Positions 42,042 through 53,208 of a DNA stretch of 64,000 nucleotides are shown here, piece by piece. Source of the stretch: Deferribacter autotrophicus (GTDB lineage: Bacteria > Chrysiogenota > Deferribacteres > Deferribacterales > Deferribacteraceae). The notes beneath the pieces are model-generated. The model had not been told where the DNA came from. It worked only from the letters and a program-made list of their open reading frames with translations, and searched no databases. The DNA lies in the NCBI RefSeq assembly GCF_008362905.1, contig NZ_VFJB01000006.1, positions 205,249-269,248 of the forward strand, in the 5' to 3' direction. How positions within the stretch are numbered: the stretch's first letter is position 1; each line of letters opens with the position of its first letter. The position numbers and the translations under genes are program-made.

Positions 42042-43707
42042 AAGGGGTAAAATTGGTTTTGTCAGTTTTGTTGTAATTTTGTTATGCGCAGTAATTGTTG
42101 TGCGATTAGTTTATTTGCAGATGTACAAGCACGATTATTATGAGGATATTGTGAAAAGACAATCATTTAAGGAGATTAAAATAAAAACGGAAAGAGGAAA
42201 GATTTACGACACAAACGGAGTGTTGCTTGCAAAAGAGAATAATGTAGCTTCGGTTTTCGTTTATGGTTTGGATAAAAAAGAAGTTAACTATATTAAAAAA
42301 AGATTGAAAAAATTTGGAGTTAGAAAAAAAATAAGAGATGGAAATTTTCACTGGTTAGCCAGGAATATCGGAATCGATACTGCTAGAAAAATTAGTGCTA
42401 TATCAAGCAATATTAACTATGTGATAACAAAACACAGATTCTATCCTTTTGGCACTAGTTTTTCTCAGATTATTGGTTTTACAGGAGTTGATAATCAAGG
42501 GCTATCCGGTGTTGAGGGTATTTACGAAAAATATTTAAAGGGTAATGATATTTCTTTTACTTTTTTAAAAGATAGTAGGAATAGACTCATTATGAATAGT
42601 GATTATAGGGATGATATTCAAAATAATCGTTACATTAAACTTACTGTTGATTCAAAATTACAAAGAATGAGTGAAGCTGTTCTTATTGAAGACTTAGAGA
42701 AGTTTAGAGCAAAAAGAGGCATTGTCTTAGTAATTGATGTAAAAAGTGGTGAAATAGTTGTTTCTGTTTCGAAACCTGATTTTGACCCAAATGAATTTAA
42801 AAGATTCGATAAAGAGACATGGAAAAATTATGCAACTCAATACACTTTTGAACCTGGATCAATTTTCAAACCTGTTACATTTTCATATCTTTTGAACAAT
42901 TATAAGCTAAATCTGAATAAAACTATTGATTGTGAGAATGGTAGATATAGAGTGTATGGTCATGTTTACAATGATGTCCATAGATATGACAAAATTAAAA
43001 TTTCAGAAGTTTTAATTCATTCCAGCAACGTCGGAACAATAAAGTTAATGGAAAAAGTAAGTGACTCAAAATTTTACAATTATTTAAGAAAGCTTGGTTT
43101 TGGTAAGAAGGTAAATGTAGTTGGAGCACTTGAAGAACGAGGTATTTTAAGGGACTATAAGAGTTGGTCTAAACTTTCGAAATATTCAATCTCTATAGGC
43201 CAGGAGATTTATGTTACACCTATTCAAATGATCAGATTTTATGCCGCTGTGGCAAATGGAGGCTATTATATAAAGCCGACATTCATCAAGGAAATCTATT
43301 ATGGTGATGGATTTTTAAAAGTAAAATCTGATATTGTAAGAGTTTTTGATGAAAGAGTTGCAAAAAAGTTGCAGCACCTTCTGAGAATGGTTGTAATTGA
43401 GGGGACAGGGCAGAATGCAAATAGTGATTATGTAGCTATTGCTGGAAAAACCGGGACTGCTCAGAAATTTGATAAGTTGAAGGGAAGTTACTCAACTAAA
43501 GATTATGTAGCAAGTTTTGCAGGCTTTTTCCCTTATGATAAGCCTAAATATGCAATGATAGTAATTTACGATAGTCCAAGAAAAAGCATTTATGGTGGAT
43601 CAACAGCTGCTTTAACTTTTAAAAGAATTGCTGAGCAAATTATGCTGCTAAATGGTGAAAAAATTAGAATTTACAGGGTGAGTGATGAGAGTAAAAGAGC
43701 TGCTTAA
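42031..43707 (+). CDS. ftsI: Peptidoglycan transpeptidase FtsI (PBP3)
   Basis: A 558-residue class B penicillin-binding protein for septal cross-linking. It has one N-terminal membrane anchor (FVSFVVILLCAVIVVRLVYL), the dimerisation domain (ERGKIYDTNGVLLA), then the active-site serine in EPGSIFKPVTF, SSN in IHSSNVGTI and KTGTAQKF. It lies between ftsL and murE, overlapping both. Confidence 0.95.
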   Translation: MLSERGKIGFVSFVVILLCAVIVVRLVYLQMYKHDYYEDIVKRQSFKEIKIKTERGKIYDTNGVLLAKENNVASVFVYGLDKKEVNYIKKRLKKFGVRKKIRDGNFHWLARNIGIDTARKISAISSNINYVITKHRFYPFGTSFSQIIGFTGVDNQGLSGVEGIYEKYLKGNDISFTFLKDSRNRLIMNSDYRDDIQNNRYIKLTVDSKLQRMSEAVLIEDLEKFRAKRGIVLVIDVKSGEIVVSVSKPDFDPNEFKRFDKETWKNYATQYTFEPGSIFKPVTFSYLLNNYKLNLNKTIDCENGRYRVYGHVYNDVHRYDKIKISEVLIHSSNVGTIKLMEKVSDSKFYNYLRKLGFGKKVNVVGALEERGILRDYKSWSKLSKYSISIGQEIYVTPIQMIRFYAAVANGGYYIKPTFIKEIYYGDGFLKVKSDIVRVFDERVAKKLQHLLRMVVIEGTGQNANSDYVAIAGKTGTAQKFDKLKGSYSTKDYVASFAGFFPYDKPKYAMIVIYDSPRKSIYGGSTAALTFKRIAEQIMLLNGEKIRIYRVSDESKRAA

Positions 43708-45136
43708 AGGGGTTGATTTTCTGTGTAAAAACAGAAAACTGCTTGATGTTGAATTAGCAAATATCTCTTTCGATAGTCGTAATATAAAAGATAATTCCCT
43801 TTTTATTGCATACAAAGGGACAAATTATGATAGCCATAAGGATCTGAAAAGATTAAAAAATGAAAAAAAGATCAAAGTATTTATTACTGAAAAAAAGATA
43901 GAAGATGTTGATTCAATTATTGTTGAGGATGGAAGGAAAACCCTGTCTCTTATCTGCAAAAACTTCTTTGTTAATAATAATGAATTTAAAACCATAGGGA
44001 TTACAGGGACAAATGGTAAAACGACTACGTTGTATCTTATCGATCATATTTTAAATTGTGCAGGTTTGAAAACAATAAGGATCGGCACGGTAAATTATAA
44101 AATTGATGATGAATTGTTTGATGCGGATAATACTACTCCGAATCCTTATGATTTTTATAAATTTATTGGAATGGGATTGGAAAAGGGTTGCAAATGCGTT
44201 GTTACAGAAGTATCTTCCCATGCTCTTGATCAGGATAGAATTTACGGATTAAAATTCGATTATGCAGTTTTTACGAATTTAAGTGGTGATCATCTTGATT
44301 ATCATCAGGACCTGGAAAGCTATTTTGCTTCCAAAAGAAAGCTTTTTACTGAAAAATATTTGAAAGGGGTTTCTGTAGTCAATTTTGATGATGATTATGG
44401 TAAGAAGTTAATAAATGAGCAGTTTGATCATATAAGTTATGCCATTGAAAATAAGAAAGCGGATGTTCATATAGAGAGCTATGAATCAAGCCTTAGCGGT
44501 TCGATATTTACAGTGAATCTGTTTGGCAAGACATTGACTTTTAAATCAATGTTGGTGGGTAAGCATAATATTTATAATATACTGGCGGCAATTTCAGTTT
44601 GCTCACATTTTGGGATTGATAATGAGTTATTGGTAAAAGCTATAGAAAGCTTTGAGAATGTACCCGGACGCCTTGAGAAAATTTCCTGGGAAGGAAGATA
44701 TTTTTTTGTGGATTATGCTCATACAGATGACGCATTGAGAAATGTTTTGGAGAGCCTTTTACCTTTTAAGAAAGAGAGAATAATCACTGTGTTTGGGTGT
44801 GGAGGTGACCGAGATAGGACAAAAAGGCCAAGAATGGGTAGTGTGGCTGAAAAATATTCAGATGTAGTTATTATAACAAATGATAATCCAAGAAGTGAGG
44901 ATCCGGAAAAGATAATAGATGATATAGTTGAAGGTATTAATGATAAAAGAAAAATACACGTTATTCCTGATAGAAGAGAAGCTATTAGAAAATCAATAGA
45001 AATCAGTAAACCGGGTGATATTATTCTGGTTGCAGGCAAAGGGCATGAAGATTATCAGCTGATTAATGGCGTTAAGTATCATTTTGATGATAAAGAAGAA
45101 ATATTGAAGTGTTGTGGTGAGTATGAAAGAGCTTAA
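43685..45136 (+). CDS. murE: UDP-MurNAc-tripeptide synthetase MurE, meso-diaminopimelate type
   Basis: Adds the third amino acid to the peptidoglycan stem. The P-loop GITGTNGKTTT, the TNLSGDHLDYHQDLESYFASK motif and DYAHTDDAL are in place. The specificity motif DNPR (TNDNPRSEDP) indicates meso-diaminopimelate, not lysine. I start at ATG 43685, next to an in-frame GTG at 43682. It overlaps ftsI and murF. Confidence 0.95.
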   Translation: MRVKELLKGVDFLCKNRKLLDVELANISFDSRNIKDNSLFIAYKGTNYDSHKDLKRLKNEKKIKVFITEKKIEDVDSIIVEDGRKTLSLICKNFFVNNNEFKTIGITGTNGKTTTLYLIDHILNCAGLKTIRIGTVNYKIDDELFDADNTTPNPYDFYKFIGMGLEKGCKCVVTEVSSHALDQDRIYGLKFDYAVFTNLSGDHLDYHQDLESYFASKRKLFTEKYLKGVSVVNFDDDYGKKLINEQFDHISYAIENKKADVHIESYESSLSGSIFTVNLFGKTLTFKSMLVGKHNIYNILAAISVCSHFGIDNELLVKAIESFENVPGRLEKISWEGRYFFVDYAHTDDALRNVLESLLPFKKERIITVFGCGGDRDRTKRPRMGSVAEKYSDVVIITNDNPRSEDPEKIIDDIVEGINDKRKIHVIPDRREAIRKSIEISKPGDIILVAGKGHEDYQLINGVKYHFDDKEEILKCCGEYERA

Positions 45137-46481
45137 GTTAAAAGAGGCAATAAAAAACATGATTGATTTTATAGCACCCACATCTGTGGAGTATAGAAAC
45201 TTTGTGATTAACAGTAAAGAAGTGAAAAAAGGGGATATTTTTGTTGGGATAAAAGGGGTGAGGAACGACGGGAATAGTTTTTACAAAGAAGCATATAGAA
45301 ATGGTGCGAGTTTAGTTATTTTTGATAATCCTTATTTTTACAACGAAGCTCCATTGAATAAAGTGCTTGTAAAGGACAGTGTTGAGGCGATTAAGTCAGT
45401 TGGAAAATGGAAACTTGAAAGAAGTGTGGCAAAAAGGATTGCTATAACAGGTAGTATGGGTAAAACGAGTACTAAAAATCTATTATACAGCATATTTTCA
45501 AATCAGTATCAGACATATATGTCTTATAAAAATTATAACAATGAGCTAGGGATTGCCATTTCTTGTGCAAATATGGAAGATGAAGTGGATTATGCTATCT
45601 TTGAACTTGGGACAAACAGTGAAGGGGAGATTAAGACTTATTCAAATTATATTAACCCTGAAATAGCAGTTGTTACCAAGATAGGTCATTCCCATATTGG
45701 AAATTTTAAGACAAAGGAAAATATTGCAAGAGAAAAGTTTAGTATTATTTCTCCAGATACTGTAAAGGAGTTATGGATACACGAGGATGATGAGTTATTT
45801 CTTAATAAAAAAGATTTAGGTCGAATCAAGCTTTTTACCTATGGAATTAAAGAACATTCTGATGTTGTCTTAAAAAGTGTTAGTAAAACTGGAAGCATCT
45901 ATCAGTTTGAAGTTGAATTTAAAGGGAAATTGTATCGTTTTGAACTGAGACATTTTTTCAAACATTTTATAATGAATGCTGTCCTTGCTGCAGGGATAGC
46001 TCTAAATGAAGGGATAGAATACGAGTATATTTTTGAAGGGATAAAATCTTTTAGACCTGAAGAGAAAAGGGGAGAGATTATTAAACTCGATGATTATATA
46101 ATCATTGATGATACATACAATGCTAGTTTTGAATCTATTATAGCTGCCATTGATAGCCTTGATGAATATGAAGTTAGAAGTGAGAAATTTGCAATAATTG
46201 GGGAAATGGCAGAGATAGATGAGTTTGAAGACAAACTTTATTCAGAGCTAATTAATTATGCAAAAGCGAAAAAAGGAATAAATTTTCTTTTTTGCGGTGA
46301 ATATTTTTCAAGTTTTTCTTCTCAGGAAAATCTGAAATATTTTAAGAACAAAGCTGTGCTTTACAGATATTTAGAGAAAATAAATGCAGGTGTATTTCTT
46401 GTTAAGGCTTCAAGAAGCAGAAAATTTGAGGAAGTCGTTGATTATTTAAAACAGAGAGGTAGTAAGAAAAATGTTATATAA
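45123..46481 (+). CDS. murF: UDP-MurNAc-tripeptide:D-Ala-D-Ala ligase
   Basis: A 452-residue Mur ligase: [18 protein letters not shown] at the start, the ATP loop [22 protein letters not shown] and [10 protein letters not shown] in the third domain. I use ATG 45123; two in-frame GTG codons just upstream are less likely. It overlaps murE by 14 bases and mraY by 11. Confidence 0.95.
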   Translation: MKELKLKEAIKNMIDFIAPTSVEYRNFVINSKEVKKGDIFVGIKGVRNDGNSFYKEAYRNGASLVIFDNPYFYNEAPLNKVLVKDSVEAIKSVGKWKLERSVAKRIAITGSMGKTSTKNLLYSIFSNQYQTYMSYKNYNNELGIAISCANMEDEVDYAIFELGTNSEGEIKTYSNYINPEIAVVTKIGHSHIGNFKTKENIAREKFSIISPDTVKELWIHEDDELFLNKKDLGRIKLFTYGIKEHSDVVLKSVSKTGSIYQFEVEFKGKLYRFELRHFFKHFIMNAVLAAGIALNEGIEYEYIFEGIKSFRPEEKRGEIIKLDDYIIIDDTYNASFESIIAAIDSLDEYEVRSEKFAIIGEMAEIDEFEDKLYSELINYAKAKKGINFLFCGEYFSSFSSQENLKYFKNKAVLYRYLEKINAGVFLVKASRSRKFEEVVDYLKQRGSKKNVI

Positions 46482-47556
46482 TCTTTTATACCCCTTGAGT
46501 GAACATTTTATAGTATTCAATGTTTTTAGATACATAACTTTCAGGACAATTTATGCAATAATTACTGCTTTTATTCTATCCATTATTTTTGGACCAAAAA
46601 TAATTAAAGAATTAAAAAATATGCAGATTTCCCAAAAAGCAAAAGGTTATGAACCTGAAAGGCATAAAGAGAAAGAAGGAACACCTACAATGGGTGGAAT
46701 TTTGATTATATTGAGCAGTGTTATTTCTACTCTTTTATGGGCTGATTTACGCAATTACTATATTTGGATTGTAATTTATGTATTTATTTTTACAGCTGCC
46801 ATAGGCCTTTTTGATGATTACATTAAGACTGTGAAGAAAAACCCTGAAGGGTTAACACCTAGGGCAAAGTTTTTGTCTCAGCTAGTGGTTGCTATTACTG
46901 CAACTATTCTAATTATTTATGTTGATAAATCAGGTTATTCTACAAAGCTTGCTTTCCCTTTCTTTAAGAGGCTTGTGATTGATTTATCTTATTTTTACAT
47001 TCTTTTTGCAGTATTTATTATTGTAGGCACATCAAATGCTGTTAACCTTACTGATGGTCTTGATGGTCTTGCTATTATGCCTACAGTTATTTCTTTCGGT
47101 ACATTCATTCTATTTTCTTATCTGGCTGGACATATAAAATTTTCCACGTATTTGCATATTCCCTATGTGGTTGGTTCAGGTGAGCTGGCCATATTTTGTG
47201 GCAGTATGGTAGGAGCAGGTCTCGGTTTTCTCTGGTTTAATGCTTTCCCCGCATCAGTTTTTATGGGTGATGTGGGCAGTCTATCCATTGGCTCTGCCCT
47301 TGGGACGGTGGCTATCATTGTAAAACAGGAGATAGTTCTGGCAATTGTTGGTGGTGTATTTGTTTTAGAGACGTTATCGGTGATTATGCAGGTAGGATTC
47401 TTTAAAGTTACCAAAGGGAAAAGACTTTTCAGAATGGCTCCCATACATCATCATTTTGAGCTGAAAGGGTGGTCAGAGCCTAAGATTATAGTGAGATTCT
47501 GGATAGTGTCATTTTTATTAGCATTACTTGCTTTGAGTACATTAAAGCTAAGGTGA
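46471..47556 (+). CDS. mraY: Phospho-N-acetylmuramoyl-pentapeptide transferase
   Basis: A 361-residue polytopic membrane enzyme making lipid I. Motifs: [12 protein letters not shown], the Mg-binding [39 protein letters not shown] and [17 protein letters not shown]. About ten hydrophobic helices. Confidence 0.97.
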   Translation: MLYNLLYPLSEHFIVFNVFRYITFRTIYAIITAFILSIIFGPKIIKELKNMQISQKAKGYEPERHKEKEGTPTMGGILIILSSVISTLLWADLRNYYIWIVIYVFIFTAAIGLFDDYIKTVKKNPEGLTPRAKFLSQLVVAITATILIIYVDKSGYSTKLAFPFFKRLVIDLSYFYILFAVFIIVGTSNAVNLTDGLDGLAIMPTVISFGTFILFSYLAGHIKFSTYLHIPYVVGSGELAIFCGSMVGAGLGFLWFNAFPASVFMGDVGSLSIGSALGTVAIIVKQEIVLAIVGGVFVLETLSVIMQVGFFKVTKGKRLFRMAPIHHHFELKGWSEPKIIVRFWIVSFLLALLALSTLKLR

Positions 47557-47559
47557 TAT

Positions 47560-48798
47560 ATGAAGGTTGCGATTCTGGGTTACGGTAAGAGCGGACAGAG
47601 TGCAGAGAAGCTTTTGAGAAAATATTATCAGATTAATGAAATTGTGATCTATGATGATAGATTGGATGAATATGAAAGTTTAATAAATTTTAATGATGCA
47701 CTCTTTGATATGGTGGTAGTGAGCCCAGGTTTGGATACAAAATCTTTACAAATTAACGAAAAAAAGATTGTCAGTGAATATGAGCTTGCGATTAATCTTA
47801 TAAGAGATAAGAAAATTATTGGAATTACAGGAAGCAATGGAAAATCCACCACGACTTATCTGACAGCTCAGTTAATGAATAGGGCAGGTATTAAAAGTGT
47901 AGCCTGTGGAAATATAGGTTTTCCTTTAGGTGAGGCAATCCAGGATGATTATGATGTTTATGTTGTTGAATTTTCAAGTTTCCAAATTGATTTAATGAGA
48001 AATGGTGAATATTTGGATGCTGGAGTTATTACAAACATTACACCTGACCATTTGGATAGATACGGTTTGTTAGAAAATTATATTAATTCAAAGCTCAGAT
48101 TGAGAAAACTTTTGAAGTGTGATGGTGAGCTTATTACTGGCTCTTCTGTCGCAGAGATGATGGATGAGACAGAAGAGATAATCATAATTGACGAAACATT
48201 AGAGCAATATCCAAAGAAAGATGGCAATATCTTAAATTTTAGAAATTTTTATGTAGATTTGAGTAAGTTTTCATTAATTGGTAGTCATAACATTATTAAT
48301 CTTTCTTTTGCATTGTCGTTAGCAAATGTTTTTTTAGATTTAAATGGAGATTGTACACATCTTATCGAAAATTTAAGAGGCTTACCTCACAGATGTGAAT
48401 ATCTGGGTGAAAAGAATGGAATAATTTTTATCAATGATTCTAAGGCTACAAATGTGGATTCAACATTTACTGCATTAAAGGGGATTACACGTCCTGTGGT
48501 TTTACTTTTGGGAGGTAAGGATAAAGGCGGAGATTTTTCAAAATTAACAGAAGTTATTCAAAATAAATGTAGGTATGTGATTTGTTTTGGTGAGCATGGG
48601 TTAAAGATTTATGATCAGTTGGCTAACGTTAGAGATAAAATCTTAGTGAAAAATTTATTTAATGCTGTGGAGAGAGCTGCTGAAATTGCAAAGAAGGGTG
48701 ATGTAGTTTTACTTTCCCCTGGATGTGCAAGTTTTGATGAATTTCAAAACTTTGAGCATAGAGGGGATTATTTTAAGGAGCTTGTGGAAAAGCTATGA
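47560..48798 (+). CDS. murD: UDP-MurNAc-L-alanine:D-glutamate ligase
   Basis: A 412-residue Mur ligase: ILGYGKSGQSAEKLLRK, GITGSNGKSTTTYL, EFSSFQIDLM, NITPDHLDRYGLLENYINSK, FINDSKATNVDST, LLLGGKDKGGDF and LSPGCASFDEFQNFEHRGD. The gene follows mraY by three bases and overlaps ftsW by four. Confidence 0.96.
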   Translation: MKVAILGYGKSGQSAEKLLRKYYQINEIVIYDDRLDEYESLINFNDALFDMVVVSPGLDTKSLQINEKKIVSEYELAINLIRDKKIIGITGSNGKSTTTYLTAQLMNRAGIKSVACGNIGFPLGEAIQDDYDVYVVEFSSFQIDLMRNGEYLDAGVITNITPDHLDRYGLLENYINSKLRLRKLLKCDGELITGSSVAEMMDETEEIIIIDETLEQYPKKDGNILNFRNFYVDLSKFSLIGSHNIINLSFALSLANVFLDLNGDCTHLIENLRGLPHRCEYLGEKNGIIFINDSKATNVDSTFTALKGITRPVVLLLGGKDKGGDFSKLTEVIQNKCRYVICFGEHGLKIYDQLANVRDKILVKNLFNAVERAAEIAKKGDVVLLSPGCASFDEFQNFEHRGDYFKELVEKL

Positions 48799-49913
48799 AG
48801 AACAAAGAATTTGTAAGATCGGTTAACAGTTTTGACGCAAGATTTGATGAAAGATTATTTCTTTTCCTGATGATATTGTTCCTTTTATTTGTAGGGTGTC
48901 TTTATATCTATAATGTAGGTTCGATGCAAGCTCATAGGCTTCATAAACCTGAATACTATTTTGTTTTCAGACAGTTTATGGCCATAATAATCGGTTTTAT
49001 TTTAATGATGGTTGCGTATAATTTGCCTCTTGAATTATACAGAAAGGTGCTACCTTTTATTTATTTTACAACTTTGTTTCTATTGATGGTAGTCTTTTTC
49101 TTCCCAGCCATAAATGGTTCGCATAGATGGATAAAGCTGCCACTTATAAATTTTCAACCTAGTGAACTGGCAAAATTTACATCGGTTGTTTACCTAGCTC
49201 ACTATTTAGAAAAGAAATCAGAAAAATTATCAGATTTTCTTAGAGGATTTATGCCTGCCATGATTTTACTTGGAGTTTTGGCTGCGTTGATACTGCTTGA
49301 GCCTGATTATGGGACATCGTTTTTGATTATGGCTGTATCTATAACTGTTATGTTTATAGGTGGGGCAAGTCTTAAACATATTCTCGGTATAATTGCTTTT
49401 ACAATTCCCCCTATGTCAGTGCTCCTTTTCAACGGTTACCACAGAGAAAGACTTTTGAGCTTTTTAAATCCGTGGGATTATTACCATAGTTCAGGATATC
49501 AGCTTGTACAATCGTTGATTGCAGTTGGTAGTGGTGGAATGTTTGGCAAAGGACTTGGTAACAGTGTTCAGAAACTTTATTTTCTTCCTGAAGCACATAC
49601 TGACTTTATTTATTCAATAATTTCTGAGGAGTTTGGATTTTTTGGAGCATTAATAATTCTTTTTGTAATGCTTTCGATATTTTTTGAGATTAAAAAAATT
49701 GCTATGAGATGTGAGGATAAATATAAGAGACTGCTTTGCCTTGGTGTTGCCATAACATTTATGTATCAATCCCTTCTTCATATTGGTGTTACATTAGGAT
49801 TGTTACCAACAAAGGGGATTGCTTTACCTTTTGTTAGTTATGGTGGTTCATCTATGATGATATCTCTTTTTATGATTGGGATTGTTTTGAGATGCAGGAA
49901 GGAGCTGGAATGA
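48795..49913 (+). CDS. ftsW: Septal peptidoglycan glycosyltransferase FtsW
   Basis: A 372-residue SEDS protein with about ten membrane helices. Motifs: GSHRWIKLPLINFQPSELAKF, LEPDYGTSFLI, the YQLVQSLIAVGSGGMFGKGLGNSVQKLYFLPEAHTDFIYSIISEEFGF loop in pieces, and LPTKGIALPFVSYGGSS. It works with FtsI. Confidence 0.96.
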   Translation: MKNKEFVRSVNSFDARFDERLFLFLMILFLLFVGCLYIYNVGSMQAHRLHKPEYYFVFRQFMAIIIGFILMMVAYNLPLELYRKVLPFIYFTTLFLLMVVFFFPAINGSHRWIKLPLINFQPSELAKFTSVVYLAHYLEKKSEKLSDFLRGFMPAMILLGVLAALILLEPDYGTSFLIMAVSITVMFIGGASLKHILGIIAFTIPPMSVLLFNGYHRERLLSFLNPWDYYHSSGYQLVQSLIAVGSGGMFGKGLGNSVQKLYFLPEAHTDFIYSIISEEFGFFGALIILFVMLSIFFEIKKIAMRCEDKYKRLLCLGVAITFMYQSLLHIGVTLGLLPTKGIALPFVSYGGSSMMISLFMIGIVLRCRKELE

Positions 49914-50950
49914 GAGTGATTATTGCTGGTGGTGGCACAGGTGGACATCTGTATCCAGGAGTGGCTGTGGCAGAGTATCTAAGGAGTAGAGAAGTGGAGT
50001 TTTTATTTCTTGTTTCAGATAGAGGTATAGATAGAGAGATTTTAAGTAGATACGGGTATGAGTTTTATGAGCAACAAATTACAGCGTTTAAAGGTAAAGG
50101 GTTTATAGAAAAGATAAAATCTCTTTTTAGAGTATTTTTGGTATCACTTAAAGTTAGCAAATTCATAAAAAAACACGATAAAGTATTGCTTTTAGGTGGT
50201 TTTGCAGCTGTGCCTGCGGGTATCGTATCAATTTTTAAAAGATGTGATCTTTATCTTCATGAGCAGAATTCTGTAATGGGTATTGCAAATAGATTTTTAG
50301 CTAAATTCGCTAAGAAGGTATTTTTAAGTTTTGATAATACAAAAAATGCCGCTGGCAGATGTATTGTTGTTGGAAATCCAGTAAGGAAGGAATTTAAGGA
50401 TTTTAAAGTAAAAGATGTTTTTAATAAACATATTTTTGTTACAGGTGGAAGCCAGGGAAGTCGTATAATCAATAACGTGGTATGTGATGCAGCAAGTAAG
50501 CTACTTGAAATGGGTTATTCAGTTATTCATCAGACTGGTACTAAACTTTATGATGAAACTATAAAGAGATATCGTGAAAATGGAATATATGATGATGAAA
50601 GAATTAAAATTTATCCTTTTATTGAAGATATGGCAGAAAAATTTAAGTGGGCTGATATAGTTATTTCAAGAAGCGGTGCCGGTTCTGTTTTTGAAATACT
50701 TTATTCAAAAAGGATAGGGATTTTTGTCCCATTGAAGATAGCAGCAGATAATCATCAATACTTCAATGCCTTATATGTGAAAGAAAAAGGGGCAGGAGAG
50801 ATAATTTTAGAGGATGAGTTTAATCCTGATAGTTTAATAGAAATGATAAAAAAAGTGGAGAACGAGAAAGAGTCTTATTTGAAGGCGCTTGAAGGGATTG
50901 AGTTTAAAGATAGTGCAAAACTTATTTGTGAGGAGTTACTCAGTGCATAA
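49910..50950 (+). CDS. murG: Lipid II synthase MurG
   Basis: A GT28 glycosyltransferase of 346 residues adding GlcNAc to lipid I. Motifs: IIAGGGTGGHLYPGVAVAEYL, HEQNSVMGIANRFLAKFA, VTGGSQGSRIIN, ADIVISRSGAGSVFEI and ADNHQYFNA. ATG 49910 follows AGGAGCTGGA and overlaps the ftsW stop. Confidence 0.96.
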   Translation: MRVIIAGGGTGGHLYPGVAVAEYLRSREVEFLFLVSDRGIDREILSRYGYEFYEQQITAFKGKGFIEKIKSLFRVFLVSLKVSKFIKKHDKVLLLGGFAAVPAGIVSIFKRCDLYLHEQNSVMGIANRFLAKFAKKVFLSFDNTKNAAGRCIVVGNPVRKEFKDFKVKDVFNKHIFVTGGSQGSRIINNVVCDAASKLLEMGYSVIHQTGTKLYDETIKRYRENGIYDDERIKIYPFIEDMAEKFKWADIVISRSGAGSVFEILYSKRIGIFVPLKIAADNHQYFNALYVKEKGAGEIILEDEFNPDSLIEMIKKVENEKESYLKALEGIEFKDSAKLICEELLSA

Positions 50951-52337
50951 GTTGTTTGGAAAAGTAAGAAAAGTTCATTTTATTGGTATAGGTGGAATTG
51001 GAATGAGTGGAATAGCTGAGGTTTTACATAACCTTGGGCTAGAGGTTACAGGTTCTGATTTGAATGATGGAGCAAATGTAAAAAGGTTAAGAGAGCTTGG
51101 AATTAAGGTATTCATTGGACACACCAAAGAAAATATAAAAGATGCGGATGTAGTGGTTTATTCATCGGCGGTAAGGGATGATAATCCTGAGATTTTAGCT
51201 GCTAAAGACATGCATCTTCCGGTAATTAAAAGAGGGGAGATGCTTGCCGAGCTTACTAGACTGAAGCGATCCATCACAGTTTCTGGTAGCCATGGTAAAA
51301 CAACCACCACTTCAATGATAGCTCATATATTTATGGAAGCAGGATTTGATCCTACAGTTGTTGTGGGAGGAAGATTAAATAAGACAAATAAAAATGCAAT
51401 GTTAGGAACAGGCAATTATTTAATATGTGAAAGTGATGAAAGTGACAAATCTTTCTTACTCCTTTACCCTACAGTAAATGTTGTGACCAATATAGACCTT
51501 GAACATCTTGATACATATAAGGATTTAGACGAAATAAAAGAGGCTTTTGTGGAATATTGTAATAAAGTTCCTTTTTATGGATTAAATGTTCTTTGCATAG
51601 AAGATAAAAATGTCGTGGATATTATTCCAAGAATAGAAAAGAGATTTCAAACTTATGGTTTTAAAGGTTCTGCAGATATTAGAGGCTATAATGTTGAAAA
51701 AATTGGATTTGGTACGAAATTTGATGTTTCTGTTCTTGGTAATAGAGCTGGTGAAATTAGTTTACATATTCCAGGATTGCATAATGTGTTGAATGCTCTT
51801 GCTGCTGTTGCAGTTGCAGTAGAATTTGAAATAGATTTTGCGGTTATAAAGAAGGCACTTGAGAGTTTTGAAGGGGTTCAAAGAAGATTATCAATTAGAT
51901 ACTGTGATGAAAAGAGAACAGTTATTGATGATTATGGACACCATCCAACAGAAATTAGAGCAACTTTAAAGAGTATTAAAGACGCGTTCCCAGAGCATAA
52001 ACTATACACAATTTTTCAGCCTCACAGGTATTCAAGGACAAAGTTACTATTTGATGAATTTTCCAGTGCTTTTTTTGATACTGATGTTTTGATTGTGACA
52101 GATATTTACCCAGCCAGTGAAATGCCAATAGAAGGAGTAGATTCAAAGAAATTAGTGGAAAATATAAAGGAGCATGGGCTGAAAGAAGTTTATCAAATAA
52201 ATGATATAAATGAAATAATTAAGGTTATTGAGGATAAAAATGATTTTCCTCAAATAATTTTAACCCTTGGGGCGGGTAATATAACAGAATATTCTTATAA
52301 GATTGCAAATTATTTTCGTGGAGCTGCAGATGAGTAA
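50943..52337 (+). CDS. murC: UDP-N-acetylmuramate:L-alanine ligase
   Basis: A 464-residue Mur ligase: VHFIGIGGIGMSGIAEVL at the N-terminus, VSGSHGKTTTTSMIAHI, CESDESDKSFL, NIDLEHLDTYKDL, IDDYGHHPTEIRAT and FQPHRYSRT. GTG 50943 follows GAGGAG with good spacing; the frame stays open into murG but that extension is not MurC-like. No murB follows. Confidence 0.96.
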   Translation: MHKLFGKVRKVHFIGIGGIGMSGIAEVLHNLGLEVTGSDLNDGANVKRLRELGIKVFIGHTKENIKDADVVVYSSAVRDDNPEILAAKDMHLPVIKRGEMLAELTRLKRSITVSGSHGKTTTTSMIAHIFMEAGFDPTVVVGGRLNKTNKNAMLGTGNYLICESDESDKSFLLLYPTVNVVTNIDLEHLDTYKDLDEIKEAFVEYCNKVPFYGLNVLCIEDKNVVDIIPRIEKRFQTYGFKGSADIRGYNVEKIGFGTKFDVSVLGNRAGEISLHIPGLHNVLNALAAVAVAVEFEIDFAVIKKALESFEGVQRRLSIRYCDEKRTVIDDYGHHPTEIRATLKSIKDAFPEHKLYTIFQPHRYSRTKLLFDEFSSAFFDTDVLIVTDIYPASEMPIEGVDSKKLVENIKEHGLKEVYQINDINEIIKVIEDKNDFPQIILTLGAGNITEYSYKIANYFRGAADE

Positions 52338-53208
52338 GAGAATAGCTGTGCTTTACGGTGGGCTCTCTAGCGAGAGGGAGGTTTCACTTAAGACAGGTAA
52401 AGCAGTCTATGATGCACTGGTAACGCTAGGGTATGAAACACATTTAATAGATGTCGATAGAGAAGTTGATAAAAAAATTAGGGAGTTTAAGCCTGATTAC
52501 TGCTTTATAGCGTTGCATGGTAAATACGGTGAAGATGGTACAATTCAAGGGATGCTTGAAGTTATGGGTATTCCATATTCAGGAGCAGATCATATTTCAA
52601 GTGCCATTGCCTATGATAAGCATTATACAAAGATTATGGCAGAAAAACTTGGTGTTTTAACTCCTGAATATTACCTTGCTAAAAATGAGTATGATGCAAG
52701 ATTTTTCCCCTGTGTTGTGAAACCTGCAAGAGAAGGCTCTACCATAGGGGTTAGTATAGTCAATGAAAAAAATGAATTTGAAAAAGGGTACAGACTTGCA
52801 AAAAAATACGATTCAAAGGTTTTGGTTGAGCGTTTTATAAAAGGGAAAGAGTTGACAGTAGGTATTGTAAATGAGGAAGTTTTCCCAGTGATATGGATTA
52901 AACCTGTGAAAGGATTTTATGATTATGAGTCAAAATATACCAAAGGGCTGACTGAATATCTGTTTGAGACCGGATTGTCAAAAGAAGAAGAGGCAAAAGT
53001 AAAGGAAATTGCTTTAAGCTTTAGCAGAAATATTGGTTGTTCAAAGCTTTGTAGAGTAGACTTTATATTTGATGGTAAAGATTTTTACATGCTTGAGGTC
53101 AATACTATTCCAGGTATGACAGAAACAAGTCTTTTACCAAAAGCAGCAGCTAAAGCAGGATACAGTTTTAATGAGTTAATAGACCTTATAATTACGGAGT
53201 GTAAATGA
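52330..53208 (+). CDS. ddl: D-alanine:D-alanine ligase
   Basis: A 292-residue ATP-grasp ligase: IAVLYGGLSSEREVSLKTG, ALHGKYGEDGTIQGMLEVMGIPYSG in parts, VVKPAREGSTIGVSIV, VERFIKGKELTVGIV, CRVDFIFDGKDFYMLEVNTIPGMT in parts. ATG 52330 follows GGAG and overlaps the murC stop. Confidence 0.95.
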   Translation: MSKRIAVLYGGLSSEREVSLKTGKAVYDALVTLGYETHLIDVDREVDKKIREFKPDYCFIALHGKYGEDGTIQGMLEVMGIPYSGADHISSAIAYDKHYTKIMAEKLGVLTPEYYLAKNEYDARFFPCVVKPAREGSTIGVSIVNEKNEFEKGYRLAKKYDSKVLVERFIKGKELTVGIVNEEVFPVIWIKPVKGFYDYESKYTKGLTEYLFETGLSKEEEAKVKEIALSFSRNIGCSKLCRVDFIFDGKDFYMLEVNTIPGMTETSLLPKAAAKAGYSFNELIDLIITECK

